Assembly (NCBI RefSeq): GCF_900105535.1
Contig: NZ_LT629779.1
Location: 3,720,001 to 3,784,000 of the forward strand
Origin: Pseudarthrobacter equi
GTDB lineage: Bacteria; Actinomycetota; Actinomycetes; Actinomycetales; Micrococcaceae
Reading direction: 5' to 3'
Length of the DNA: 64,000 bases
The number at the start of each line of letters is the position of its first letter. Within the stretch, counting starts at the first letter, position 1. The translations under genes were made by a program, and so were the position numbers. The notes below the pieces were generated by a model. The model made no database searches, was not told where the DNA came from, and was given only the letters and a program-made list of their open reading frames with translations. This document shows, in pieces, positions 40,888 through 49,893 of this stretch.

Positions 40888-41038
40888 GGCTTCCTCCTCA
40901 TAAGGGTGGTCCAACACTGTGTAGGTTTTCAGCCGATCTATGGTGGCTGATATAGATTTTTTAGCACCAGCGGCACAGGTATGCAAGCCCGTCCGGCGAA
41001 AATTATTTGGCGGCCAGGGCACGCACCGGGGCACGCCA

Positions 41039-41071
41039 AAGGGCCCTCCGCCAGATCTGCAGAGGGCCCTT
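41039..41071 (-). terminator. Hairpin terminator for the proline-rich gene
   Basis: AAGGGCCCTC and GAGGGCCCTT form a perfect 10-bp stem with a 13-base loop. Read on the minus strand it lies just after the stop at 41094 and is followed by TTTGG. Confidence 0.65.
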
Positions 41072-41093
41072 CGATGGGGTTCGTGATGGCTGG

Positions 41094-41291
41094 CTAGTCC
41101 CGCGTGGGATCCGGGCGAAGGGGTGCGGGCCCCGGGTCTGGGACAGGCAGCGGCCCGGGAGGCTCGGGGGTGGGGAACGGGCTGGGCGCCGGAGGTCCGG
41201 GGTGGCCGGGCTGCGTGGGATCGGGCGATGTCGGATCCGGGCCGGGCTCCGGCGGGAACGGCGAAGGTTCGTGCACTGGCGGGATGGTCAT
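41094..41291 (-). CDS. Small proline-rich protein
   Basis: 65 residues, about 40% proline, of the pattern PxP with Asp, Glu and Gly ([20 protein letters not shown] and onwards). It has no signal peptide or hydrophobic stretch and should be disordered. AGGGGAAG lies upstream of the ATG at a good distance, and a terminator follows, which argues that it is real. The opposite strand is also open (Gly/Ser-rich), but it has no start signal of similar quality. Confidence 0.5.
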   Translation of the reverse strand: MTIPPVHEPSPFPPEPGPDPTSPDPTQPGHPGPPAPSPFPTPEPPGPLPVPDPGPAPLRPDPTRD

Positions 41292-41397
41292 GGATCTTCC
41301 CCTCTCACGCTGGGCGGCGCCTGTACCGAGCTAGGTGCCTTGAACTGAACACGATACGCCTGCCACCCCCGCCCGGACAGGCCCCAGCTTCCCTGCA

Positions 41398-41596
41398 ACG
41401 CCCGCTCACATCCGGCGGCTCCCACCCCCACGCGCGCTCACATCCGGCGGCTCCCACCCCAACGCCCGCTCACTCTCTTCAGAAGAGTGAGCGGGCCTTG
41501 GGGGTCTCAGGCACCACGAGTGAGCGGGCGTTGGGGTTTTAGGCACCACGAGTGAGCGCACGTTGGGGTTTTAGGCACCACAAGTGAGCGCGGGTT
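41398..41596. repeat. Mirror array of ~32-bp units, locus 2 (largest)
   Basis: ACGC[C/G]CGCTCAC at 41398, 41430 and 41462 (32-bp period), then the reverse complement GTGAGCG[G/C] at 41487, 41520, 41552 and 41584 (32-33-bp period). The two halves meet in a palindrome, GCCCGCTCACTCT to AGAGTGAGCGGGC (about 41464-41495). Spacers are conserved too: ATCCGGCGGCTCCCACC on one side and TTGGGGTTTTAGGCACCAC on the other. It occupies most of the 436-bp gap before the S9 peptidase gene; I see nothing else in that gap except a possible promoter near 41715. Confidence 0.85.
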
Positions 41597-41714
41597 CCCA
41601 CTCCCCTCCCCGCCCTTTCCCGCGTCCAGAAAATCTCGGCGCCCCATCAAGTAGGGAAACGAGCGGGGTTTCTTCCCCGGTAGCGAACGCCGGCCACGGC
41701 GGGGTGCCCGGTCT

Positions 41715-41720
41715 ATATAT
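41715..41720 (+). promoter_or_regulatory. Possible -10 element close to the peptidase start
   Basis: TATATT ends 7 bases before the ATG at 41728. If used, transcription would begin at or almost at the start codon, giving a leaderless mRNA, which is common in actinobacteria. No convincing -35 was found. Confidence 0.35.
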
Positions 41721-41727
41721 TGAGTCC

Positions 41728-43965
41728 ATGACCTCCACTCCGCTGCAGAACTCCGCCAGCACGCCAGCGTCCGCCGCCACCCCGCCCGTGGCCAAGAAGG
41801 TGCCCACCGACAGGACGCACCACGGGGACACCTACGTGGACAACTATGAGTGGCTGCGGGACAAGGAGTCCGCCGAGGTGGTGGAGCACCTGAAGGCCGA
41901 GAACGCCTACCAGGAAGCGGTCACCGCCCACCAGGAGCCGCTGCGCGAAGCCATCTTCCAGGAGATCAAGGGCCGCACGCAGGAAACCGACCTCTCGGTT
42001 CCGCACCGCAAGGACGGCTGGTGGTACTTCAGCCGCTCGGTGGAGGGCAAGGAGTACGGCATCCAGTGCCGTGTCCGCGCCAGCGACACCGATGACAGGA
42101 TCGCCGACTGGACCCCTCCGGCCGTGGAGCCCGGCGTCGAAATCCCCGGCGAAGAAGTCCTGCTGGACGGCAACGTCGAGGCCGAGGGCAAGCCGTTCTT
42201 CTCCGTGGGCGGCACCGCCGTGACAGTGGACGGCACCCTCTACGCCTACGCCGTGGACAACTCCGGCGACGAACGCTTCACCCTCCGGATCAAGGACCTC
42301 CGCACCAGCGAGCTGCTGCCGGACGTCATTGAGAACATCTTCTACGGTGTGTCCTTCTCCCCCGACGGCACCCGCATTTTCTACACCGTGGTGGATGACT
42401 CGTGGCGCCCATACCAGGTGAAGGCGCACGCCCTGGGCACCCCGGTCAGCGAGGACACGGTGATCTACCAGGAGGACGACACCGCCATGTGGCTGGGCTT
42501 CGAGCTGTCTTCGGACCGGCGCTACCTGATACTGGGCATCGGCTGCTCCGAGTACAGCGAAACCCGGCTGCTCCGCTTCGACGACCCCGCACAGGAGCTC
42601 ACCACCGTCATTTCGCGGGACGAGCGCGTCCTGTACGAGGCGGAGCCGTTCCTGCTCGAAGGCCCCGACGGCGCCAAGGCCGAGAAGATCCTGCTCACCC
42701 ACAACCGCGGCGCCATCAACTCCATGGTCTCCCTGGCGGACCCCGCCGAGCTGGCAAAGCCGCTGGCTGAGCAGGCCTGGCAGACCGTCGTCGAGCATTC
42801 CGACGACGTCCGCGTCAACGGTGCCAGCGTCACCTCCACGCACCTCATCGCCTCCATCCGCAAGGACACCATCGAGCGCGTCCAGGTGATGGGACTCGCC
42901 GGTCTGGGCACGGCCGCGCAGCAGGAACCGGTGGAGCCGGCGTTTGACGAGGAGCTCTACACCGCCGGGGTGGGCGGCTCGGACTATGAGGCACCCGTGA
43001 TCCGGCTGGGCTACACGTCCTACTTCACGCCGTCGCGCATTTACGACTTCGTCCTGCCCACCGCGGAGCAGCCCGCCGGCGAGCTGCTGCTGCGCAAAGA
43101 GAGCCCGGTGCTGGGCGGCTACGACGGCAGCGACTACGTGGCCACCCGGGAATGGGCCACGGCGGCGGATGGCACCCGCATCCCACTGTCCGTCCTCCGG
43201 CACAAAAGCGTCAGGCAGGATTCGACGGCGGCCGGCTTGGTCTACGGGTACGGCTCCTACGAACTCAGCAGGGACCCGGAGTTCGGCATCGCGCGGCTCT
43301 CGCTGCTGGACCGCGGCGTGGTGTTCGTGATGGCGCATGTCCGCGGCGGCGGTGAGCTGGGCCGGCACTGGTACGAGGACGGCAAGAAGCTCACCAAGAA
43401 GAACACGTTCACGGACTTCGTGGACGCCACGGACTGGCTGGCCAATTCCGGGTGGGTGGACCCGGCGCGAATCGCGGCCATGGGCGGCTCGGCGGGCGGC
43501 CTGCTGATGGGAGCCATCGCCAACATGGCGCCGGAAAAGTACAAGGCCGTGGTGGCCCAGGTACCGTTCGTGGACCCGCTCACCAGCATCCTGGACCCGG
43601 ACCTGCCCCTCTCGGCCCTCGAGTGGGAGGAATGGGGCAACCCGATTACCGACGCCGATGTGTACGCGTACATGAAGTCCTACTCGCCCTACGAAAACGT
43701 GCGGGACGTGGCCTACCCCAAGATCGCCGCCGTGACGTCCTTCAACGACACCCGCGTCCTCTACGTGGAGCCCGCCAAATGGGTGCAGGAACTGCGGAAC
43801 CGCACCACCGGATCCGAGCCCATCCTCATGAAGATCGAGATGGACGGCGGGCACGGCGGCGCCTCCGGGCGCTACGTGCAGTGGCGCGAACGGGCGTGGG
43901 ACTACGCATTCATTGCCGACTCCCTGGGCGCCACCGAGCTGCTGCCGGGGGCCGGACTGAAGTAA
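41728..43965 (+). CDS. S9-family prolyl oligopeptidase / oligopeptidase B
   Basis: 745 residues. An N-terminal seven-blade propeller region is followed by an alpha/beta hydrolase domain. The catalytic triad is S588 in GGSAGG, D674 in FNDTRVLY and H709 in GGHGGASG. FVMAHVRGGGELGRHWYEDG and YEWLRDKE near the N-terminus are oligopeptidase B features, so cleavage after basic residues in short peptides is likely. No signal peptide, so it is cytosolic. ATG 41728 is preferred over in-frame 41584, which lies inside the repeat array. Confidence 0.93.
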   Translation: MTSTPLQNSASTPASAATPPVAKKVPTDRTHHGDTYVDNYEWLRDKESAEVVEHLKAENAYQEAVTAHQEPLREAIFQEIKGRTQETDLSVPHRKDGWWYFSRSVEGKEYGIQCRVRASDTDDRIADWTPPAVEPGVEIPGEEVLLDGNVEAEGKPFFSVGGTAVTVDGTLYAYAVDNSGDERFTLRIKDLRTSELLPDVIENIFYGVSFSPDGTRIFYTVVDDSWRPYQVKAHALGTPVSEDTVIYQEDDTAMWLGFELSSDRRYLILGIGCSEYSETRLLRFDDPAQELTTVISRDERVLYEAEPFLLEGPDGAKAEKILLTHNRGAINSMVSLADPAELAKPLAEQAWQTVVEHSDDVRVNGASVTSTHLIASIRKDTIERVQVMGLAGLGTAAQQEPVEPAFDEELYTAGVGGSDYEAPVIRLGYTSYFTPSRIYDFVLPTAEQPAGELLLRKESPVLGGYDGSDYVATREWATAADGTRIPLSVLRHKSVRQDSTAAGLVYGYGSYELSRDPEFGIARLSLLDRGVVFVMAHVRGGGELGRHWYEDGKKLTKKNTFTDFVDATDWLANSGWVDPARIAAMGGSAGGLLMGAIANMAPEKYKAVVAQVPFVDPLTSILDPDLPLSALEWEEWGNPITDADVYAYMKSYSPYENVRDVAYPKIAAVTSFNDTRVLYVEPAKWVQELRNRTTGSEPILMKIEMDGGHGGASGRYVQWRERAWDYAFIADSLGATELLPGAGLK

Positions 43966-43981
43966 GCCCTACTGAAGCGGA

Positions 43982-44016
43982 GCGTACGACGGCGGCCCCA
44001 CGCCGCCGTCGTACGC
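43982..44016. terminator. Hairpin terminator after the peptidase gene
   Basis: GCGTACGACGGCGG pairs perfectly with CCGCCGTCGTACGC (14 bp) around a 7-base loop, 17 bases after the stop. Each arm contains the decamer ACGACGGCGG noted elsewhere. Confidence 0.7.
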
Positions 44017-44130
44017 CCGCCTTCTCCCCCGCGCCTGGATGCCGTCCCCTCCACGGGTATCCAGAAATGATCACCATGCTTACCATTGTTGGGCAGTTGT
44101 TTTCCGCCGCACGAAGCCGAAGGAGCAGCA

Positions 44131-44337
44131 ATGTCACTCAGCAAGGGAACGCACGTGGAGTGGAACACCTCCCAGGGCAAGACGCACGGCAAGGTCGTGG
44201 AGAAGAAAACCAGCGACTTCGAACTGGACGGCAACACCCACCGCGCCAGCAAGGATGAACCGCAATACGTTGTGGAGTCGGACAAGACCGGCGCCCGGGC
44301 AGCGCACAAGGCGTCGGCACTGACCGAGAAGAAGTAG
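44131..44337 (+). CDS. Small Tudor-like (DUF2945) protein
   Basis: 68 residues: MSLSKGTHVEWNTSQGKTHG, then a strand pair with KVVEKKTSDFELDG and THRASKDEPQYVVES. This is the small barrel of the hypervirulence-associated Tudor/DUF2945 family, of unknown cytosolic function. The ATG follows AAGGAG. The next gene starts 4 bases after its stop, so they share a transcript. Confidence 0.83.
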   Translation: MSLSKGTHVEWNTSQGKTHGKVVEKKTSDFELDGNTHRASKDEPQYVVESDKTGARAAHKASALTEKK

Positions 44338-44341
44338 CGCC

Positions 44342-45538
44342 GTGGCCGCTTTGCATGAAGTGGTCATCATTGGCGGCGGCAACGCGGGAGTGTCGCTGGC
44401 GGCGCGGCTGGAGCGGTACGGGGTTAAGGACCTGGCGCTCATCGAGCCCAAGGACCACCACTTCTACCAGCCACTGTTTTCCCACATTGCCGGCGGCCGC
44501 GCACAGGCGAAGGAGGCCGTCCGGAGCCAGGCCTCGGTGATCCCGCCCGGCGTCGAATGGATCCGGGATGCCGCCGTGGACGTGGACGCGAACACCAACA
44601 CGGTCACGCTGGCATCCGGCTCAACTGTCGGGTACGGGCAGCTGGTGGTTTGCCCTGGGCTGCAGTACGACTGGGACGCCGTGCCGGGCCTGGCTGATGC
44701 TGTCCATTCGCCGCACGGCACCACCCACTACGAGTTCGAGCTGGCATCAAAAGCCTGGACCCTCCTTAGCGGCCTGACCTCCGGGACGGCCGTGTTCACC
44801 ATGCCTGCCGGGCCCATCAAATGCGGCGGAGCCAGCCAGAAGCCCATGTACCTGGCCTGCGACTACTGGCGGCAACAGGGCGTCCTGGACAAGATCCGCG
44901 TGGTGATGGTGCAGCCCTACCCCACCGTGTTCGGCGTGCCGGAGGTGGACCGCGAATTGGACCGGAAGATCGCCGAGTACGGCATTGAGCTGCGGACGGA
45001 CAGCGAACTGGTGTCCGTGGACGCGGCACGCCGGGAGGCGACCATCCGCAATCTCGGCTCGGGCAGCCGGGAAACCCTGCAATATGACGTCCTCAACGCG
45101 GTGCCGCCGCAGTCCGCGCCGGACTGGCTGAAAGCCACCGACCTCCCCACCCCGGCGGACAAGGGCGGTTTCGTGGAGGTGGACCGGCAGACCCTCCGCC
45201 ACCTGCGGTACCCCAACGTCTGGTCCTTGGGGGACGCCGCAGGCACCACCAACTCGAAGTCCGGCGGGGCGCTGCGCAAACAGACCAAGGTCCTGGCCAA
45301 GAACCTGGTGGCCACCCGGAAAGGAAAGCCGCCCACGCAGAAGTACAACGGCTATTCGGTCTGCCCGTTCACGGTCTCACGCGACACCGTGGTGTTCGCC
45401 GAGTTCGACGACAGGTACCGGCCTATGCCCACCATTCCGCGAATCCCCACCTGGAACGAAAGCAAGGCGTCCTGGGTGGTGGACCGCGACGTCTTCCCGC
45501 AGGTCTACTGGAACCTCATCCTCAAGGGCCGGGCGTAG
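44342..45538 (+). CDS. Sulfide:quinone oxidoreductase-like FAD protein
   Basis: 398 residues from a GTG. FAD-binding GGGNAGVS is at the N-terminus, with the second half of the site at WSLGDAAGT. Redox cysteine candidates are in IKCGGASQKP and GYSVCPF, the two positions conserved in bacterial SQRs. It could oxidise sulfide and pass electrons to the quinone pool at the inner membrane face. Related flavoproteins (NDH-2-like) exist, so SQR is likely but not proven. Its 3' end overlaps the convergent GNAT gene by 17 bases. Confidence 0.8.
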   Translation: MAALHEVVIIGGGNAGVSLAARLERYGVKDLALIEPKDHHFYQPLFSHIAGGRAQAKEAVRSQASVIPPGVEWIRDAAVDVDANTNTVTLASGSTVGYGQLVVCPGLQYDWDAVPGLADAVHSPHGTTHYEFELASKAWTLLSGLTSGTAVFTMPAGPIKCGGASQKPMYLACDYWRQQGVLDKIRVVMVQPYPTVFGVPEVDRELDRKIAEYGIELRTDSELVSVDAARREATIRNLGSGSRETLQYDVLNAVPPQSAPDWLKATDLPTPADKGGFVEVDRQTLRHLRYPNVWSLGDAAGTTNSKSGGALRKQTKVLAKNLVATRKGKPPTQKYNGYSVCPFTVSRDTVVFAEFDDRYRPMPTIPRIPTWNESKASWVVDRDVFPQVYWNLILKGRA

Positions 45539-46148
45539 GGATTCCGGCTGTTGCGGCGGGCCTGTCGGCTGACGCTGGCACATCTCCGGCCCTCCGCCCG
45601 CCGGCACGCCACTCGTCCGCGAGCACTGCGTAAATCATCTCCGTGGCCCACTGGTCCTTGTAGAACCATTTGTCCACGTGGCGGCCCTCCAGCCGCATGC
45701 CCAGGCGCTGGCAGAGCGCGGCGGAGGCCGTGTTGAGCTCATCCAGCCGCGCTTCGATCCGGCGCAGGCCAAGCTCCCCGAAACCAAGGTCCAGGACCGC
45801 TGCCGCCGCCTCGGTGGCGTAGCCCTTGCCGCGCGCCTGCGGTGCCATGGACCAGCCCACTTCCGCCTGGCCGCGGCCCGGAAGCCACTTGAGCACCACT
45901 TCCCCCAGCAAGCCAGGCTCCCCCGCGGCTTCGATGGCCAGGCAGAGCCAGTCGCCTTCCTTCTCGTAGACGAAGTTGGCGTATTTCCCCACCGACTCCA
46001 TGGATTTGGTGTAGCTCTTGGCAGGCCCGGGCAGGAACCGGGCGGTCTCCGCCAGCGAGTGGTAGGCGTGGAATGCCTCCAGGTCTCCGGCTTCGAAGCG
46101 CCGCAGGACCAGGCGCCCGGTGCGGATGGGCAGCGCGATGTCCGGCAT
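45522..46148 (-). CDS. GNAT N-acetyltransferase (RimJ-like)
   Basis: 208 residues. Typical RimJ/RimL pattern: RTGRLVLRRFEAGDLEAFHA, then GWSMAPQARGKGYATEAAAA with the acetyl-CoA loop, then FGELGLRRIEARLDELNTAS and CQRLGMRLEG. It would acetylate an amino group of a protein or small molecule. The C-terminal ~20 residues are variable. It starts 8 bases after the ackA stop on the same strand, so it may be read through from ackA. Confidence 0.88.
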   Translation of the reverse strand: MPDIALPIRTGRLVLRRFEAGDLEAFHAYHSLAETARFLPGPAKSYTKSMESVGKYANFVYEKEGDWLCLAIEAAGEPGLLGEVVLKWLPGRGQAEVGWSMAPQARGKGYATEAAAAVLDLGFGELGLRRIEARLDELNTASAALCQRLGMRLEGRHVDKWFYKDQWATEMIYAVLADEWRAGGRRAGDVPASADRPAATAGIPTPGP

Positions 46149-46155
46149 CGGGGCG

Positions 46156-47316
46156 CTACCGGCCGGAACCTACGACGGCGGCAGTCGCCTCCGCGATGGC
46201 GCGCTCCTCGTCAGTGGGAACCACCAGCACGGGGATGGCGGACTGCGGCGTGGAAATAACGCGCGGTTCCTTGGACCGGGCAGCATTCAGCCCGGCGTCG
46301 ACCTCTATGCCGAGCGCACCCAGGCGGTCGGCGACCAATGCGCGGAACTGGTGGGAGTTCTCGCCGATTCCCGCCGTGAACACCAGCGCCTTGGCCCCGC
46401 CGACGGCCACGTGGTAGCCGCCGATGTACTTGGCCAGCCGGTAGGACGTGACGGCCAGCGCCATGGTGGCTTTGGCGTCGCCGTCCTCGGCGGCCTCCAC
46501 CACGGAGCGCATGTCATTGTTGCCGGCCAGGCCCTTGAGCCCGGACTCCCGGTTGAGCATGGAGTCCAGGTCCTCTGGGGTCCAGCCGGCGCGGCCCAGG
46601 AACACCAGGATGGACGGGTCAAGGTCGCCGGAACGGGTCCCCATCACCAGGCCCTCAAGCGGGGTGAATCCCATGGAGGTGTCCACGGAGTGGCCGCCCT
46701 GGATCGCCGTGACGGAGGCGCCGTTGCCCAGGTGGGCGATGACGGCGTCGAACTCCTCCACGGGCAGGTCCAGCAACGCGGCAGCGCGGCGGGCAACATA
46801 CTCGTGCGAGGTGCCGTGGAAGCCGTACCGGCGGATGCCGTGGTTTGTGTAGAGCTCGTCCGGGACGGCGTAGCGCCAGGCGTGCTCGGGAAGGGTCCGG
46901 TGGAAGGCGGTGTCGAACACGGCCACCTGCGGCATGTCCGGCCACTTCCTGGTGATGGCCCTGATGCCCAGGACGTTGGCGGGGTTGTGCAGGGGTGCCA
47001 GCGGGTTGAGCCGCTCGATGGCGCGGGTGATCTCGTTGTCGATCAGTACCGGCTCGGCGAACCGTTCCCCGCCGTGCACCACCCGGTGGCCCACGGCGCC
47101 GAGCTCCAGGTCACCCAGCTCTTCATGGATGGCCACTTCCACCTGTTCCAGCGCCTCCGCATGGTCCCGCGGACCCACGATTTCGCCGTCACCGTCACCA
47201 CCGTTGCCCATGCCGATCTTCTCGATCAGTCCCTCGGCCAGCACCGTCCCGGCGGCCACATCGCGCACCTGGTATTTGAGCGAGGACGAACCGGAGTTGA
47301 TGACGAGCACGAGCAT
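46156..47316 (-). CDS. ackA: Acetate kinase
   Basis: 386 residues. N-terminal VINSGSSSLKYQ, substrate arginine in VGHRVVHGGERF, active-site FDTAFHRTLPEHAWRYAVP, the HGTSHEYV and AHLGNGASV loops, and GTRSGDLDPS. All are acetate-kinase signatures, and the length is close to the usual ~400. It makes ATP from acetyl phosphate, or the reverse. Pta, its normal partner, lies upstream in the same direction but separated by a small gene on the opposite strand. Confidence 0.95.
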   Translation of the reverse strand: MLVLVINSGSSSLKYQVRDVAAGTVLAEGLIEKIGMGNGGDGDGEIVGPRDHAEALEQVEVAIHEELGDLELGAVGHRVVHGGERFAEPVLIDNEITRAIERLNPLAPLHNPANVLGIRAITRKWPDMPQVAVFDTAFHRTLPEHAWRYAVPDELYTNHGIRRYGFHGTSHEYVARRAAALLDLPVEEFDAVIAHLGNGASVTAIQGGHSVDTSMGFTPLEGLVMGTRSGDLDPSILVFLGRAGWTPEDLDSMLNRESGLKGLAGNNDMRSVVEAAEDGDAKATMALAVTSYRLAKYIGGYHVAVGGAKALVFTAGIGENSHQFRALVADRLGALGIEVDAGLNAARSKEPRVISTPQSAIPVLVVPTDEERAIAEATAAVVGSGR

Positions 47317-47456
47317 GCGGGGCCTCCTGGGGCTTGCTTCTGCAGTTCAACCCCCACTATAGGTGGCGGCACTGACAGGCGGGTTTCCTTGCGCATGCAG
47401 CCCGGCTGTGCCTATGGTCGGCGGACAGGCTGCACCACGTCGAGAGGACTTTCCCA

Positions 47457-47753
47457 ATGACGAACGACCCCACTTCAAACGAAGAGAACGATCCCACCAA
47501 CACCGGATCCAGCAGCACCGCGCCGCTTCAGCCGGGCGGGCCTGAAGGGGCCTCCAGTTCCAAGGACCCTGCGGGTGTGGAGGGCGCCAACCCGGCGCTG
47601 GACGATACCGGGGACCTCAAGGCTGCCGAAACCGGGGACGCCCCCGAGGCGCCCGCGGACCGTGAGGGCCTGGACCTGACTCCGCAGGGGCTGTCCGATG
47701 AGCCGGCAAAGGAAGAGGACGACGACAGCCTCGCCAAGCCGGACAACAGCTAG
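47457..47753 (+). CDS. Small acidic disordered protein between pta and ackA
   Basis: 98 residues, rich in Asp, Glu, Pro, Gly and Ser, with few hydrophobic residues. It ends KEEDDDSLAKPDNS. No domain or signal peptide; it is probably intrinsically disordered and acidic. GAGAGGAC lies upstream of the ATG. It is oriented against pta and ackA, and a strong terminator separates it from pta. Confidence 0.6.
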   Translation: MTNDPTSNEENDPTNTGSSSTAPLQPGGPEGASSSKDPAGVEGANPALDDTGDLKAAETGDAPEAPADREGLDLTPQGLSDEPAKEEDDDSLAKPDNS

Positions 47754-47770
47754 GCACAACGAACGCTCCC

Positions 47771-47814
47771 GACGGCGGCACCCGGCTTTTTCACCAAAGC
47801 CGGGTGCCGTCGTC
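47771..47814. terminator. Strong bidirectional terminator
   Basis: A 19-bp stem with one mismatch: GACGGCGGCACCCGGCTTT with AAAGCCGGGTGCCGTCGTC, loop TTCACC. It lies between the convergent small acidic gene and pta and gives a T-run on either strand, so it should end both transcripts. Confidence 0.8.
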
Positions 47815-47823
47815 GTACTTTCC

Positions 47824-49893
47824 CTAGGCCTGGGCCTGGATGGCGGTGATGGCCACCGTGTTGACGATGTCCTCCACCGTGCAGCCGCGGGAGAGATCGT
47901 TGACCGGCTTCCGCAGGCCCTGCAGGACGGGCCCGACGGCGACAGCCCCGGAGCTCTGCTGCACCGCCTTGTACGTGTTGTTGCCGGTGTTCAGGTCCGG
48001 GAAGATGAACACGGTGGCCTGCCCTGCCACGGATGAACCGGGCATTTTGGATTCGGCGATGGAGGCGTCCACGGCGGCGTCGTACTGGATGGGCCCTTCG
48101 ACGGCGAGGTCCGGGCGGCGCTCCCGCACCAGCTCGGTGGCCTGCCGCACCTCGTCCACAGCCTCGCCTGAGCCGGAGCCGCCGGTGGAGTAGGACAGCA
48201 TGGCCACCCTCGGCTCCACCCCGAACTGTGCCGCCGTCTCCGCGGATGCGAGCGCGATGTCCGCCAGCTGCTCCACGTTGGGGTCCGGATTCACTGCGCA
48301 GTCGCCGTACACCAGCACCCGGTCCGGCATGAGCATCAGGAACACCGAGGAGACAATCTTCACGCCCTCCCTGGTCTTCACGAATTCCAGGGCCGGCCGG
48401 ATGGTGTGGGCGGTGGTGTGGGCTGCGCCGGAGACCATGCCGTCCACCACGCCCAGCTGGACCATCATGGTGCCGAAGTAGCTGACGTCCTGCATGATTT
48501 CGAGCGCCTTGGCCAGGTCGACACCCTTGTGGGCGCGGAGTTCGGCGTACTTTTCGGCGAACTGCTGCCGCAGCTCAGAGGTTGCCGGGTCCACGATGTT
48601 GATCCCGGTGAGGTCGATGCCGCGGGAAGCCGCCAGTTCGCGCACGTCTGTTTCGGGTCCGAGGACCGTGAGGTCGCAGACGTCGCGGCGGTGCAGGATC
48701 TCGGCGGCGCGCAGGATGCGGACGTCGGTTCCCTCCGGCAGGACCACGTGGCGACGCTGGGCCCTTGCCCGTTCGATGAGGTCGTGCAGGAACCGCAGCG
48801 GGGTCATGCGTTCCGGCCGGGGCAGGTGCAGCCGCTCCATCAGCTCGGCCTCGTCCACGCGCCGGGACCAGAGGCCCAGCGCGGAGGCCACCTTGCGGCG
48901 GTGCCCGGACCAGATCTCGCTGCGGACCTCGGACACGCGCCGGGCGGTGGTGTAGGTGTCCGCGCTGGCGGCGAAAACGGGGAAGGGTGCCTGGGCCAGG
49001 AGCGGGTAGATGTTGGCGTCCGGGGCGAGCCCGCCGGTGAGGATGAGGGCGGAGGCCACCGGGAACTCCGGCGAAAACGAGGACGCGAGGCACGCCACCA
49101 TCACATCGGCCCGGTCCCCCGGCACAATCACCAGGGCGCCCTCGTCCAGGACGTTGAGGAAGTTGCCCACGTTCATGGCGGCCACCTTGATGTCCCTTAC
49201 GTCGCGCTCCATGTCGGCCCGGCCCGCGATCTGCCGGACACCCAGCGCGGCGGCCACCTCGCCGGTGGTGGGGCGGGCGATCTCCTCCAGCTCGGGCAGG
49301 ACATAGACGGGACGCTTTGAGGCGCCGGGCTTGATGGCGGCGGCGATATCCTCGACGTCGTCCGGGTCCGCCCGGTTCACCAGGATGGCCAGCAGCGAGC
49401 ATTTCTCGGCGGCGAGTTCCTTGCGGGCAACCTCGACGGCGGCGGCGGCCTCCGCGACGGTCCGCCCCTTGGCACCCACCACGGCAACGATGGGGGCCGC
49501 GAGGTTGTTGGCCAGGCGCGCGTTGAGGTCGAATTCGACGGCGGCGTCCTGGCCCGTGAGGTCCGTCCCCTCCACGATCACCACGTCGCAGTGCCGGGCA
49601 ATGTCGGCGAAGATTTCCACGCAACGGGCATCGATCTCTTCGCGCTGCCCCTCGGCCAGCAGCGTCCGGACTTCCTCGAAGGTGAGGCCGCCGCGGCAGC
49701 GTTCATCCTCCAGGGCGAACCGGGATTTCATCAGGGTGACCATGGGGTCCTCGCTGGCCACCGGGCCCTGGACCACGGGCTTGAAGAAGCCGATCCGGTC
49801 CGCGTGCCGGTGCAGGGTGTCCGCCAGGCCGAGGGCCACAAGGGACTTGCCCGAGCCCGGGGTGGTTGCGCTGACGTAGATGCCTTTGGCCAT
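47824..49893 (-). CDS. pta: Phosphate acetyltransferase
   Basis: 689 residues, the long three-domain form. The N-terminal BioD-like P-loop domain begins GIYVSATTPGSGKS, followed by a DRTGG domain and the C-terminal catalytic PTA_PTB domain (VVLPEGTDVRILRAAEIL, SGAAHTTAHTIRPALE, MLSYSTGGSGSGEAVDEV and VFIFPDLNTGN). It interconverts acetyl-CoA and acetyl phosphate. The start is ATG 49893, with AAGGGCGG upstream; the open frame continues to 50115 without support. A terminator directly after it separates it from ackA. Confidence 0.94.
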   Translation of the reverse strand: MAKGIYVSATTPGSGKSLVALGLADTLHRHADRIGFFKPVVQGPVASEDPMVTLMKSRFALEDERCRGGLTFEEVRTLLAEGQREEIDARCVEIFADIARHCDVVIVEGTDLTGQDAAVEFDLNARLANNLAAPIVAVVGAKGRTVAEAAAAVEVARKELAAEKCSLLAILVNRADPDDVEDIAAAIKPGASKRPVYVLPELEEIARPTTGEVAAALGVRQIAGRADMERDVRDIKVAAMNVGNFLNVLDEGALVIVPGDRADVMVACLASSFSPEFPVASALILTGGLAPDANIYPLLAQAPFPVFAASADTYTTARRVSEVRSEIWSGHRRKVASALGLWSRRVDEAELMERLHLPRPERMTPLRFLHDLIERARAQRRHVVLPEGTDVRILRAAEILHRRDVCDLTVLGPETDVRELAASRGIDLTGINIVDPATSELRQQFAEKYAELRAHKGVDLAKALEIMQDVSYFGTMMVQLGVVDGMVSGAAHTTAHTIRPALEFVKTREGVKIVSSVFLMLMPDRVLVYGDCAVNPDPNVEQLADIALASAETAAQFGVEPRVAMLSYSTGGSGSGEAVDEVRQATELVRERRPDLAVEGPIQYDAAVDASIAESKMPGSSVAGQATVFIFPDLNTGNNTYKAVQQSSGAVAVGPVLQGLRKPVNDLSRGCTVEDIVNTVAITAIQAQA

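Noticed and set aside
41104-41334. Gly/Ser-rich plus-strand frame
   Set aside because: It is opposite the proline-rich small gene, which has the better ribosome-binding site and a terminator.
41398-41596. Possible CRISPR array
   Set aside because: Units are regular but reverse orientation midway, the spacers are also repeated, and no cas gene is near.
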